In this document: in pieces, positions 23,957-31,869 of the stretch
Layout: each line of letters opens with the position of its first letter
How positions within the stretch are numbered: position 1 is the stretch's first letter
NCBI GenBank assembly: GCA_913062675.1
Contig: CAJXWR010000009.1
Coordinates: 1-41,307 of the forward strand
DNA: 41,307 nt
Direction of reading: 5' to 3'
From: an uncultured Trueperaceae bacterium
GTDB taxonomy: Bacteria > Deinococcota > Deinococci > Deinococcales > Trueperaceae
The notes under the pieces: model-generated
Database searches by the model: none
Told to the model about the DNA's origin: nothing
Seen by the model: the letters and a program-made list of their open reading frames with translations, nothing else
Position numbers and translations under genes: made by a program

Positions 23957-23985
23957 ACGATAGACGCGAAATTCGCGCTTGTCAA
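23957..23985 (-). promoter_or_regulatory. Sigma-70-like promoter of GH42 operon
   Basis: On the minus strand a perfect -35 TTGACA (23985-23980) is followed by a 17-nt spacer and TATCGT (23962-23957). The spacer contains another perfect palindrome, CGCGAA-A-TTCGCG (23965-23977), a second possible regulator site. It drives the binding-protein gene about 170 nt downstream. Confidence 0.65.
23965..23977. promoter_or_regulatory. Palindrome inside promoter spacer
   Basis: CGCGAA-A-TTCGCG is a perfect inverted repeat with a single central base, located between the -35 and -10 boxes of the GH42 operon promoter. A bound protein here would block polymerase. The protein is unknown. Confidence 0.4.
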
Positions 23986-24057
23986 TCCTCGGTGCACGGG
24001 AGTCCAAGACGTGTAACCGACGCGCGGTCCACCCCGTGGGTTGGTGACGTCCGTGGG

Positions 24058-25101
24058 TTAGGTCGACGCGCGGGGAGGCGTCGAGGAGGCGCGCACGACC
24101 AGCGAGGTCTCCATCCGCACCACCCGCGCCTCAGGTTCCTTGCCATCGATGAGGCACAGCAGGACGTCCATCGCGCGCTCACCCGAGGCGACGGGAAGTG
24201 TTCGCACCGTCGACAACGGAGGGTGCAGATGCGCGGCGAATGGCAGGTCGTCGAACCCGACGACCGACACGTCCTCTGGAACGCGCAACCCCGCCTCCCG
24301 CAACGCCGCCATCGCCCCCACCGCCACCGTGTCGTTCCCGCACGTCACCGCCGTGAACGACCGGGTGCGCTCGAGCAGCCTGTGCATGGCCTCCGCCCCG
24401 CTTTCCGCGCTGTAGCCGGTCTCCTCGACGAGCTCCTCGTCCAACGCGAGGCCGGCTTCCTCGAGTGCGCGGCGGTACCCCTCGAGACGCTCGTCCGTGC
24501 CCGTGAACCCGCGCGGCGAGAAGGTGAGGTGCGCAATCCGCTCGTGACCCAAGGACGTCAGGTGACGTGTCGCTTCGAACATGCCCTCGACGTTCTCGCT
24601 CACCACGCGGTAGGGATCCTCGTTCGGGACGTGCCCCAACGTCACCACGGGAAAACCGGAGCGGATGAGCCTCCCGAGACCCGGGTCGCTGCTGCGCGGG
24701 TCGAGCACGATGAGTCCATCGAGTCCCTGCGCCTGCACCATCCGCTGGTACGGGTCGTCGCTACCCAGCTGGTCCACGCCCTCCACCTGCACCTGGTACC
24801 CCTTCGCGCGAGCCACCCGGTTCAACCCGAACAGGAGTTGCGGAATGAAGGCGTCGACGAGCAGCAGGTCCGCCTGGTAGATCACCAGGCCAATCGTGCG
24901 ACTCCGACCGCTCACGAGCGATTGCGCTGCAGCGGATGGCATGTAACCGAGCTCGGCTGCGGCATCGACGACCCGCGCTTTCGTTTCGGCACTGATGTTG
25001 CTGCCCTCGACCTCGTTGATGACGAACGAAGCCGTCGTGGGCGAGACGCCCGCACGCTCCGCCACTTGTCTGAGGGTCGTGCGCTTCCTTCGTACCGCCA
25101 C
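24058..25101 (-). CDS. LacI-family sugar repressor (GH4 gene pair)
   Basis: A repressor of 347 residues. The helix-turn-helix is LRQVAERAGVSPTTASFVIN, the hinge AAAQSLVSGRSRTIGLVIY, and the effector domain includes AVTCGNDTVAVGAMAALREAGLRVPEDVSVVGFDD. The start is GTG 25101, preceded by GAAAGGACGG; GTG 25125 would also be in frame but has no ribosome site. It follows the alpha-galactosidase gene by a short gap on the same strand, so it is probably in one transcript with it. It is a clear paralogue of the LacI encoded at 17638-18687 but with different recognition-helix residues (SPTTASFV versus SRSTVSVV), so the operators should differ. It may control the divergent promoters at 26603-26649. 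Confidence 0.9.
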   Translation of the reverse strand: MAVRRKRTTLRQVAERAGVSPTTASFVINEVEGSNISAETKARVVDAAAELGYMPSAAAQSLVSGRSRTIGLVIYQADLLLVDAFIPQLLFGLNRVARAKGYQVQVEGVDQLGSDDPYQRMVQAQGLDGLIVLDPRSSDPGLGRLIRSGFPVVTLGHVPNEDPYRVVSENVEGMFEATRHLTSLGHERIAHLTFSPRGFTGTDERLEGYRRALEEAGLALDEELVEETGYSAESGAEAMHRLLERTRSFTAVTCGNDTVAVGAMAALREAGLRVPEDVSVVGFDDLPFAAHLHPPLSTVRTLPVASGERAMDVLLCLIDGKEPEARVVRMETSLVVRASSTPPRAST

Positions 25102-25135
25102 GCCGTCGGACCGTCCTTTCCTCACCGCCTGGGCG

Positions 25136-26527
25136 TCAACCGCGCAAGGCTTCGGGAATCATTTCACCATGCGCGTCGAGGAGGGCATCGACGAGATCCT
25201 TGATTTGCCCCATGTCGAGTTCCGCTGCCGTGTGCGGATCCAGCATCGCCGCGTGGTACACGTGCTCCCGATTTCCCGTCAGCAACGCCTGCACCGTCAA
25301 CTCCTGCACGTTCACGTTCGTCTGCATCAACGCCGCGAGGTGCGGAGGAATCGATCCAATCCGGGTCGGCTGCACGCCCTGCGCGTCGACGAGGGCGGGC
25401 ACTTCCACGCACGCCCCATCGGGCAGGTTGTCGATGATGCCGCGGTTCGGCACGTTGCCGTAGATGCGCGTCGGCGTGTCGGTCTCCATCGCGTGAATGA
25501 TCGACGAGCCGTACTCCACGCTGCGCTCCACCGCGTGCAGGTTCTTGAACCCGTCGACCGATCCCTCGATCATCGTCGGCATGAGCGGCGTCTGCTCGAG
25601 GATGGCGCGCAGGTCCTCCGGGTCTTGCGAACCGGGCGATTCGAGCTCACGCTCGATGAACTCCCATCCTGCAATGCCCGCCTGGCAGCGGTACACGTAC
25701 TCGTCGAGCGGAATGTTGAACCGCTCGATCAAATCCTCGCGCCCCTCCTTGATGAACCACGGCACGTACTCCGAGAGGTGCTCGCTTGACTCGGTCACGA
25801 AGTACCCGAAGTGCTTGAACAGCTCGTAGCGCACGCGGTTGTGCGCCGGCATGCGGTCCTCCTCGAGCACCTTGCGGAGCTCGGGGTACAGGTCGCGGCC
25901 CTGATGCTCGAACTTCAGGTAGAACGCCACGTGGTTGATGCCCGCCACCAGGTAATCGATCTCCTCGACGGGAATGCCGAGATCGTGGGCAAGCTCCCCC
26001 GCCGTGTGCGGCACGCTGTGGCACAACCCAACGGTGCGAATGGTGCTTGCCCGGTCGAGCGCCATACAGTTCATCGCCATGGGGTTCACGTAGTTGATGT
26101 GCATCACGTCGGGTGCGAGGCGCTCCATGTCGTGCGCCATGTCGAGCAGCACGGGAATCGTCCGCAGAGCGCGCATGATGCCACCCACGCCCAGCGTGTC
26201 CCCGATGGTTTGCCGCAGACCGAACTTCTTTGGAATCTCAAAATCGATGACGGTGGAGGGTTCGTAACCACCCACCTGAATCATGTTCACCGCGTAGTCC
26301 GCACCGTCGAGGGCGCGCTCACGGTCGGTCGTGACGTCGAACGTCGGGGACGCCCCGATGGCTTGCGCCACGCGCTTTCCAACGTCGTGCGAGAGCGCGA
26401 GGCGACGCTCGTCGATGTCGAAGAGCGTGATGTGCGCATCGGCGAGTTCGGGGTAGGAGAGGATGTCGCCCATCAGGTTCTTTGCGAAGACGGTGCTTCC
26501 AGCACCGAGGAAGACGATTTTGGGCAT
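25136..26527 (-). CDS. melA: GH4 alpha-galactosidase (MelA-like)
   Basis: An NAD- and Mn-dependent glycosidase of 463 residues. The N-terminal Rossmann motif is KIVFLGAGSTVFAKNLMGD. The metal and active-site block is C169-H170 in VGLCHSVPH, the CHS type seen in MelA alpha-galactosidases rather than the CD or CN type of alpha-glucosidases. NYVNPMAMN (N148) and GINH (H199) complete the site. GH4 enzymes use a redox-elimination mechanism. ATG 26527 is preceded by GGAG; a longer frame to 26581 adds nothing conserved. It is divergent from a sugar-transporter/sulfatase operon, so it may process an alpha-galactoside imported by that system. A galacturonidase of the same family cannot be fully excluded. 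Confidence 0.88.
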   Translation of the reverse strand: MPKIVFLGAGSTVFAKNLMGDILSYPELADAHITLFDIDERRLALSHDVGKRVAQAIGASPTFDVTTDRERALDGADYAVNMIQVGGYEPSTVIDFEIPKKFGLRQTIGDTLGVGGIMRALRTIPVLLDMAHDMERLAPDVMHINYVNPMAMNCMALDRASTIRTVGLCHSVPHTAGELAHDLGIPVEEIDYLVAGINHVAFYLKFEHQGRDLYPELRKVLEEDRMPAHNRVRYELFKHFGYFVTESSEHLSEYVPWFIKEGREDLIERFNIPLDEYVYRCQAGIAGWEFIERELESPGSQDPEDLRAILEQTPLMPTMIEGSVDGFKNLHAVERSVEYGSSIIHAMETDTPTRIYGNVPNRGIIDNLPDGACVEVPALVDAQGVQPTRIGSIPPHLAALMQTNVNVQELTVQALLTGNREHVYHAAMLDPHTAAELDMGQIKDLVDALLDAHGEMIPEALRG

Positions 26528-26602
26528 GGGTACTCCATTCACGGCGTTCACGGGCGAGGGTGAAGTGGCCTGTTGAGCCACTATCCCCGTGAATCTCGTG
26601 GA

Positions 26603-26631
26603 ATTCTACCAGCCCCACATTGACAGGTAAA
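26603..26631 (-). promoter_or_regulatory. Promoter for GH4 gene
   Basis: On the minus strand TTTACC (26631-26626), a 17-nt spacer and TAGAAT (26608-26603) give a good sigma-70-like promoter about 75 nt before ATG 26527. Its -35 overlaps the -35 of the divergent promoter, so the two may exclude each other. Confidence 0.5.
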
Positions 26632-26649
26632 AGCCTTTAGTGATACGAC
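26620..26649 (+). promoter_or_regulatory. Promoter for sugar transporter/sulfatase operon
   Basis: A perfect -35 TTGACA (26620-26625), an 18-nt spacer and TACGAC (26644-26649) preceded by TG (26641-26642), an extended -10. It directs the operon starting at ATG 26682, whose ribosome site AAAGGAGATG is at 26669-26678. Confidence 0.5.
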
Positions 26650-26681
26650 AAGAGTGTTCGACAAAACGAAAGGAGATGTGT

Positions 26682-27932
26682 ATGCCCTTTGCGACCCTTC
26701 GCACGCTCGCTGCCGCGTCGACGATTCTGCTCCTGCAGTCGGCCATGGCTCAAGACACCTTTACAATCTATTGGAATAACAATCACGTCTACGAGGCGTA
26801 CCAAGAGGTCTTCGATGCATTTGCTGCGGACCATGGCGTGGAGATTGATCTACAGACGTTTGCATGGCCAGACATGCGCACGAAACTTCTAACGGATTTC
26901 TCCGCACAGCAGGGCCCCGATCTCCTTGAGGTCCCTGCGACTTGGATCACCGAGTTCGCTGGATTGGGAGCGCTGCGCGACGTCACAGACGATATTGCGG
27001 CGTGGGACGAGAGCTCGGACTGGTTCGAGGGCACCTGGACGGAAGTCACGCTCGATGAACGGCGCTATGGCCTTAAGCTCCATCACACGGCCTTGGCATT
27101 GTTTTACAACAAGGACCTGTTTGTGCAGGCAGGTCTTGATCCCGAAGATCCGCCAGAGACCATGAGTGAGTTCTACGCAACCGCAGAAGCGATTGCCGAA
27201 GCGCTCGGGCCCAGCGTGCTGTCGTTTGGTTTTGACACCGACCCGGGCTACATCATTCCGTTCTTCGCTTCGCAAGAGACACCGTTCCTCATCGAGAACG
27301 GAGAGATTGCCATCGATACGCCTGCGATTCGTGAGACGCTTCAAATCCTTCAAGACATCTCCGATGCGGGTTGGGCGCTTCGCCCCGAGCCAGGTGCAGC
27401 GTATCAGGCGACGCGGCGGTCCTTCTTCGAACAGCGTATCGCAATGATTCTTTCCGGCCCGTGGGACATCGCTAACCTCGAAAGTCTTGAGGCTGATTTT
27501 GACTACGGCATCTCGCCGGTTCCAAGCGTTGCAGGCGCCGGTGCCCTCTCCACCGTTGCCGGCACCGCGATCGCGATTCCCGACGATGCGGAGCACCCCG
27601 AGCTTGCTTGGGATCTGATGCAGCGACTGACCGCTGTCAATGTAGAGGTCGCTGCCACTCTGGAGACCGGCATGATGATGCCGCGTGCCTCCTGGGCTGA
27701 GGATGAGCGTCTCGCGGGGGTGCCGGGCGTCGCTGAGTTCACGCCGATTCTCGGCGCAGCTACGCCATTCGACATCGCCGCGCGCAACCTTGGTATCGGT
27801 GACATTACGCCAGGTGGCGACGTCTTTGAGCAGCTCTACCAGACCATTGTGTACGCTCGAGGTGACGTGAATGCGGCCTTGGAAGCGTATGTGCGCGAGG
27901 CGAACCGCTTGATTGAGCGTGCATCCGACTGA
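26682..27932 (+). CDS. Sugar ABC transporter solute-binding protein (sulfatase operon)
   Basis: An extracellular solute-binding protein of 416 residues. The signal peptide is FATLRTLAAASTILLLQSAMA, with Gln first after cleavage. The mature start is DTFTIYWNNNHVYEAYQEVF. Family features are GPDLLEVPATWITEFAGLG, YGLKLHHTALALFYNKDLFVQAG and AEHPELAWDLMQRLT. ATG 26682 follows AAAGGAGATG at ideal spacing; upstream in-frame starts lack this. It is the first gene of a four-gene operon with two permeases and a sulfatase. The codon third positions are clearly less GC-rich than in flanking genes, suggesting a different history. The ligand may be a sulfated or galactose-containing oligosaccharide (inference). 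Confidence 0.93.
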   Translation: MPFATLRTLAAASTILLLQSAMAQDTFTIYWNNNHVYEAYQEVFDAFAADHGVEIDLQTFAWPDMRTKLLTDFSAQQGPDLLEVPATWITEFAGLGALRDVTDDIAAWDESSDWFEGTWTEVTLDERRYGLKLHHTALALFYNKDLFVQAGLDPEDPPETMSEFYATAEAIAEALGPSVLSFGFDTDPGYIIPFFASQETPFLIENGEIAIDTPAIRETLQILQDISDAGWALRPEPGAAYQATRRSFFEQRIAMILSGPWDIANLESLEADFDYGISPVPSVAGAGALSTVAGTAIAIPDDAEHPELAWDLMQRLTAVNVEVAATLETGMMMPRASWAEDERLAGVPGVAEFTPILGAATPFDIAARNLGIGDITPGGDVFEQLYQTIVYARGDVNAALEAYVREANRLIERASD

Positions 27933-27949
27933 GAACGAACGCCACGATG

Positions 27950-27983
27950 ACTGGTGGGAGGAGTGCGCTCTCCTTCCACCAGT
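27950..27983 (+). other. 14-bp stem-loop after binding-protein gene
   Basis: Arms 27950-27963 and 27970-27983 pair along 14 bp with one G-U wobble around loop TGCGCT, 18 nt after the binding-protein stop and before the first permease (28050). It is the strongest hairpin of the operon and has no U-tract. It resembles the stem-loops that raise binding-protein yield relative to permeases. Confidence 0.65.
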
Positions 27984-28049
27984 GCGTCCGAGCGCAGACG
28001 TAATCTTTGGACGTGGCGCGAAGTTGGAATTGGAAGTGCAAACCAGCGC

Positions 28050-28931
28050 ATGAATCAACGTCGCCGTCGGTATCTGACCGGATATCTCTTCCTCGCGCCG
28101 GCCCTGCTCTCGCTGGCCGTCTTCACCTTTGCGCCATTCGTCGTGGGGTTCTGGAACAGTTTGCACGCCGGGTTCGGAAGTGACCTTGACTTCGTGGGTT
28201 TTGAGAACTACGTCTACATGTTTGAGAGCCCTCGCTTCTGGAATTCGCTACGGGTCACGCTTCTATTCACGGCCACCTACTCCATATTCAGCATCATGTT
28301 GGGCTTTCTAGCCGCCTATGCACTTGATCATGGCAAAATTCGGTTCAAGCCAATCTTCTCAAGCATCTTGATTCTTCCCTACGTCGTCACGCCCGCCATT
28401 GCGACGCTGGTATGGCAATACATGTTCAACGCTGACTTTGGAATCTTGAACGGAGCCTTGGTGGCGTTGGGTTTGGACAAGGTCGCCTGGTTGCAGACAC
28501 CGACAGGAGCAATGCTGTCGCTGATTATCGTGCAGGTCTGGTTTACCCTCGGTTACAACATGTTGCTCTTTGCATCGGGCCTTCGGTCGATTCCCCGCAC
28601 GTACTATGAAGCAGCGGAGATCGACGGGGTTGGTATTTGGAGCAAGATTCGCCACATCACCCTTCCTTTGCTCGTGCCGACGATCGTTTTCATCGGCGTG
28701 TTATCGCTGATGGGCGGCTTCGTGCACTCGTTCGTACTGGCTCAGATTCTGACCGGCGGTGGACCGTTCCGGGGAACCGAGGTGCTGATGTTATTGATTT
28801 ACGAGACCGCATTCGAGAGTTTCGACGTGCCAATGGCGAATGCAATGACGATCGTGATGTTCGCGCTCCTATTCACCCTTTCCTACTTGTTGAACGTTTG
28901 GCAGGAGCGCGCATACAAGGGAATCGAATGA
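28050..28931 (+). CDS. Sugar ABC transporter permease, MalF-like (sulfatase operon)
   Basis: An inner-membrane permease of 293 residues. The first helix is YLFLAPALLSLAVFTFAPFVVGFW, and the EAA loop is YYEAAEIDGVGIWSKIRHITLPLLVP. The end LNVWQERAYKGIE is typical of MalF-like proteins. ATG 28050 is chosen because the family's short basic N-terminus (MNQRRRRYLTG) follows directly; the ribosome site is weak. The gene lies 117 nt after the binding-protein gene, a gap containing a strong stem-loop, and overlaps the next permease by ATGA. Confidence 0.92.
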   Translation: MNQRRRRYLTGYLFLAPALLSLAVFTFAPFVVGFWNSLHAGFGSDLDFVGFENYVYMFESPRFWNSLRVTLLFTATYSIFSIMLGFLAAYALDHGKIRFKPIFSSILILPYVVTPAIATLVWQYMFNADFGILNGALVALGLDKVAWLQTPTGAMLSLIIVQVWFTLGYNMLLFASGLRSIPRTYYEAAEIDGVGIWSKIRHITLPLLVPTIVFIGVLSLMGGFVHSFVLAQILTGGGPFRGTEVLMLLIYETAFESFDVPMANAMTIVMFALLFTLSYLLNVWQERAYKGIE

Positions 28932-29755
28932 GGCGTCTGCGCCGCCAGGCCGGTCCAATTGCGGCGCATGCTGGGCTCGCAATTCTGTCGCTGGTCATCC
29001 TGTTTCCTCTGGTGTACGTTGTGCTGCTTTCGTTCCAAACGATCCAGGAGGCCTCATCGATTCCTCCGACCCTAATCCCTGCCCGTTTCGATGCTGAGAA
29101 CTATGCAAGGGTTTTCGAACGCTTGGACGTGGTGGGGTTGTTCACGAATTCGACGGTCTATACGCTCTCCACGACTGCGATGGTTCTGGTAACGTCCACT
29201 CTCGCGGCGTATGCGACGACGAAGATTCGCATGCCAGGCCGGCGTCTTGTCCTGGCATTGTTCGTGGGTAGCATCCTCGTGCCGCCCGCGGTGCGGACTA
29301 TTCCGCTCTACACGATGATTGCAGGGTGGGGCTGGGTGGATACATGGGCGGGACTGGCCCTACCTCTGACGGCGACGGGATTCGGTTTGTTCTTCATGAA
29401 CCAGTTCATGCTGACGATTCCCGACGAGGTTGTCGAGGCTGCGCGCATCGATGGGGCGGGGGAGCTCACGATTGTTGGGCGTGTCATCGTGCCACTGGCG
29501 TTACCCGGCATCGCGGTTCTCGGTTTATACAACTTCATGTTTCGTTGGAATGACTATCTTTGGCCGCTGGTGGTGACGCGGCAGGACTGGCAGACGTTGC
29601 CGGTGGGCGTGGCGCTCTTCAAATCGTCGCAGCAATTGATTACGTGGAACCTGATCGCGGCAGCTGCTGTCGTCACGCTGCTTCCTGTGATGGCGTTGTT
29701 CTTTGCGCTTCGCGAGCGCATCATGGAAGGTATCGCAATCCAGGCTGGGAAGTAG
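28928..29755 (+). CDS. Sugar ABC transporter permease, MalG-like (sulfatase operon)
   Basis: An inner-membrane permease of 275 residues. Its helices begin with AILSLVILFPLVYVVLLSF, the EAA loop is VVEAARIDGAGELTIVGRVIVPLALP, and the end is FFALRERIMEGIAIQAGK. The start ATG 28928 overlaps the stop of the MalF-like gene (ATGA), indicating translational coupling. A frame that opens further upstream (28637) lies inside the previous gene and is ignored. No ATPase gene is present in the operon. Confidence 0.92.
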   Translation: MRRLRRQAGPIAAHAGLAILSLVILFPLVYVVLLSFQTIQEASSIPPTLIPARFDAENYARVFERLDVVGLFTNSTVYTLSTTAMVLVTSTLAAYATTKIRMPGRRLVLALFVGSILVPPAVRTIPLYTMIAGWGWVDTWAGLALPLTATGFGLFFMNQFMLTIPDEVVEAARIDGAGELTIVGRVIVPLALPGIAVLGLYNFMFRWNDYLWPLVVTRQDWQTLPVGVALFKSSQQLITWNLIAAAAVVTLLPVMALFFALRERIMEGIAIQAGK

Positions 29756-29811
29756 CAACGTGACAGGATCGGGGTTCGGTCCGCAAGGCGAAGAATAAGG
29801 GAGGATGGAGT

Positions 29812-31164
29812 ATGAGCGAAGCTTCGAAACGACCCAATGTGGTGGTGTTCTTCACGGACCAACAACGCTGGGATACGACTGGAGTGCATGGCCATCCTGG
29901 CGGCCTCACACCGGAGTTCGATGCGATGGCATGCGAGGGTACGCACGTGGCCTACTCGTTCACAGTGCAGCCAGTGTGTGGGCCTGCACGCGCCTGTATG
30001 CAGACGGGCCTTTATGGTACCGAGCACGGCTCGTTCACGAATAGTGTGCATCTCGATCCCAACATCCCGACGCTAGGCGATCGCTTCGCAGCGGCGGGTT
30101 ACGAGACGGCCTACGTGGGCAAGTGGCACCTTGCCTCGCGGGATCCCGTCCCTGAAGCTGAACGAGGTGGATATGCCACGTGGCGGGCGGCGAACGTGCT
30201 TGAGTTCACGTCGGATGCTTATGCCACGACGGTGTTCGATGAGGATGGGCAGGTACGCCGGTTACCTGGGTACCGCGTTGACGCCCTAGCTGATGAGGCA
30301 ATTCGATTTCTTGCAGAACCGCGCGAGAAGCCGTTCTTCTTGTTTCTGTCGTTCCTCGAGCCGCATCACCAGAACCACCGCGACGACTATCCAGCACCAC
30401 GGGGCTACGCCGAGCGATACGCTGACGCCTGGCGCCCACCCGACCTCGAAGCGCTTGTTGGTAGTGCACCAAGACATTTACCGGGCTACTACGGAATGGT
30501 GAAGCGCCTCGATGAGGCGCTTGGGCGGGTGCGCGATGCGTTGGAAAGTCTAGATCTCGCTCGCGACACGGTGCTGATGTTCACATCGGACCATGGCAAC
30601 CACTTCAAGACGCGGAATGCCGAGTATAAGCGCTCCTGTCACGAGGCATCGATTCGGGTACCGACAGCGCTGGTCGGACCTCGTTTCGATGGTGGTGGCC
30701 GAATTCAGACACTGGTCGGCATCCCCGACCTTACCGCCACCCTGCTTGACGTGGCGGGCATAGATGCGCCCGCAGGTATTCGCGGAACGTCGCTACTCGA
30801 TCCTGAGCTACGTGCGCGAGAAGGTTGTGATGAGGATGAGGTGTTCGTCCAAATCAGCGAGGATATCGTTGGGCGAGCGCTCCGGACGCGACGCTGGAAA
30901 TACGCGATTGAGGCCCCTGACGCCGATCCCACTGGTGATCTTGGTGCCGATCGATATGAGGAGAGGTTTCTCTACGATCTCGCGGCGGACCCGTACGAGC
31001 TTGAGAACCTCGCTGGGATGGATGCCTTTGAGGGTGTGGTGACCGATCTGCGTAAGCGGCTCGTGGCGCACATTGCAGAGGTGGAGGGGCGCACGCCGTC
31101 AATCGTCCCAGCGCCATCGCGCCACTGGGAGCAGCGTAGCCCAGAACTCCCTACCTATCCTTGA
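29812..31164 (+). CDS. Type I sulfatase (formylglycine-dependent)
   Basis: A cytoplasmic-looking sulfatase of 450 residues with no signal peptide. The metal site starts RPNVVVFFTDQQRWD. The formylglycine signature is C56-G-P-A-R60 in QPVCGPARACMQTG, the CxPxR type that needs a maturation enzyme, which is not encoded here. Further active-site residues lie in YVGKWHLA, LEPHHQN and TSDHGNHFKTR. The C-terminal part matches the family (RWKYAIEAP, YDLAADPYELENLAG). ATG 29812 follows GGGAGGATGG. Lying last in a sugar-import operon, it probably removes sulfate from an imported saccharide inside the cell. The sulfated sugar is unknown; a choline-sulfatase-like role is less likely given the sugar permeases. 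Confidence 0.9.
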   Translation: MSEASKRPNVVVFFTDQQRWDTTGVHGHPGGLTPEFDAMACEGTHVAYSFTVQPVCGPARACMQTGLYGTEHGSFTNSVHLDPNIPTLGDRFAAAGYETAYVGKWHLASRDPVPEAERGGYATWRAANVLEFTSDAYATTVFDEDGQVRRLPGYRVDALADEAIRFLAEPREKPFFLFLSFLEPHHQNHRDDYPAPRGYAERYADAWRPPDLEALVGSAPRHLPGYYGMVKRLDEALGRVRDALESLDLARDTVLMFTSDHGNHFKTRNAEYKRSCHEASIRVPTALVGPRFDGGGRIQTLVGIPDLTATLLDVAGIDAPAGIRGTSLLDPELRAREGCDEDEVFVQISEDIVGRALRTRRWKYAIEAPDADPTGDLGADRYEERFLYDLAADPYELENLAGMDAFEGVVTDLRKRLVAHIAEVEGRTPSIVPAPSRHWEQRSPELPTYP

Positions 31165-31210
31165 TGCGCAGCCTGTGCTGACGCTGTTGGGGGGTGGCAG
31201 GCAGCTGAGT

Positions 31211-31831
31211 TCAGCCGTCGATGGCAAGCGCGTCGGCGACGGGACCGCGGAGCAGCCCGCGATATACGCCCTCCACCTCGATGGCGGACGCGGGGTAGAC
31301 CATCGTTTCGTAGTCGGGGTTGTGGGGCCGCAGCGCCCATTCATGACCGTCGAGCCGGTCGAGGTACTTGAGCGTCACGTCCTCCTCGCCGACGCGCACG
31401 GCGCAGATCTCGCCCGAACGCTCGGTGGGTCGCTTCTCGAGGAGGACGACGTCGCCATCCTGGATCAGGTCGGCCATGCTGTCCCCGCGGACGCGCAGCG
31501 CGAAGCCACGGTCCTGCATGCCCGGGATTGGAAGGTACGCCTCGGCGTCGGCGACCGCTTCGGAGAGCGGTCCGGCGGGAATCGAGCCGAGGATGGGAAC
31601 CCCGGTGGCGGCGGCGGGGAGCTCGAGGTGCGGTGAGCGGCCACGACCGCGACTCTCGAAGACGATCCAGCCTTTCGTCGCGAGCGCTTCCAGGTGCTGC
31701 TTCAGGCTGACGTAGTGCACGTCGAGATCACGCGCGAACTCGGCAAGGTCGGGCGTGGCACCCGTACGGGCCACGTGACGACGGAGGCGGTCGTACACCT
31801 TTTGTTGGGTGGGCGAAAGAGGCCGTTGCAT
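31211..31831 (-). CDS. lexA: LexA repressor
   Basis: The SOS repressor/protease, 206 residues. An N-terminal winged helix (about 1-70; LSPTQQKVYDRLRRHV, DLAEFARDLDVHYVSLKQHLEAL) is followed by the S24 self-cleavage domain. The cleavage bond is A86-G87 in LGSIPAGPLS, the nucleophile S118 in VRGDSMADLIQDGD, and the general base K155 in VTLKYLD. The winged-helix sequence is divergent from the classical E. coli form, so its operator should differ. ATG 31831 is chosen because the family begins near PLSPTQQKV and an inverted repeat overlaps this start; the frame extends to 31864 without support. It converges with the sulfatase gene. Confidence 0.93.
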   Translation of the reverse strand: MQRPLSPTQQKVYDRLRRHVARTGATPDLAEFARDLDVHYVSLKQHLEALATKGWIVFESRGRGRSPHLELPAAATGVPILGSIPAGPLSEAVADAEAYLPIPGMQDRGFALRVRGDSMADLIQDGDVVLLEKRPTERSGEICAVRVGEEDVTLKYLDRLDGHEWALRPHNPDYETMVYPASAIEVEGVYRGLLRGPVADALAIDG

Positions 31832-31846
31832 TACCTCAAATGGTAA
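31831..31846. promoter_or_regulatory. Inverted repeat over lexA start, probable self-operator
   Basis: TTACC-N6-GGTAA (31831-31835, 31842-31846) overlaps the lexA start codon and the -10 box. LexA proteins commonly repress themselves, and the position fits autoregulation. The motif is not the E. coli or Bacillus SOS box, so the assignment is by location only. Confidence 0.45.
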
Positions 31847-31869
31847 GGTATTCGCGCGGCTCACGTCAA
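31840..31869 (-). promoter_or_regulatory. lexA promoter, leaderless type
   Basis: On the minus strand TTGACG (31869-31864), an 18-nt spacer and TACCAT (31845-31840), 8 nt before the ATG at 31831. The transcript would start at or next to the start codon. Confidence 0.45.
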
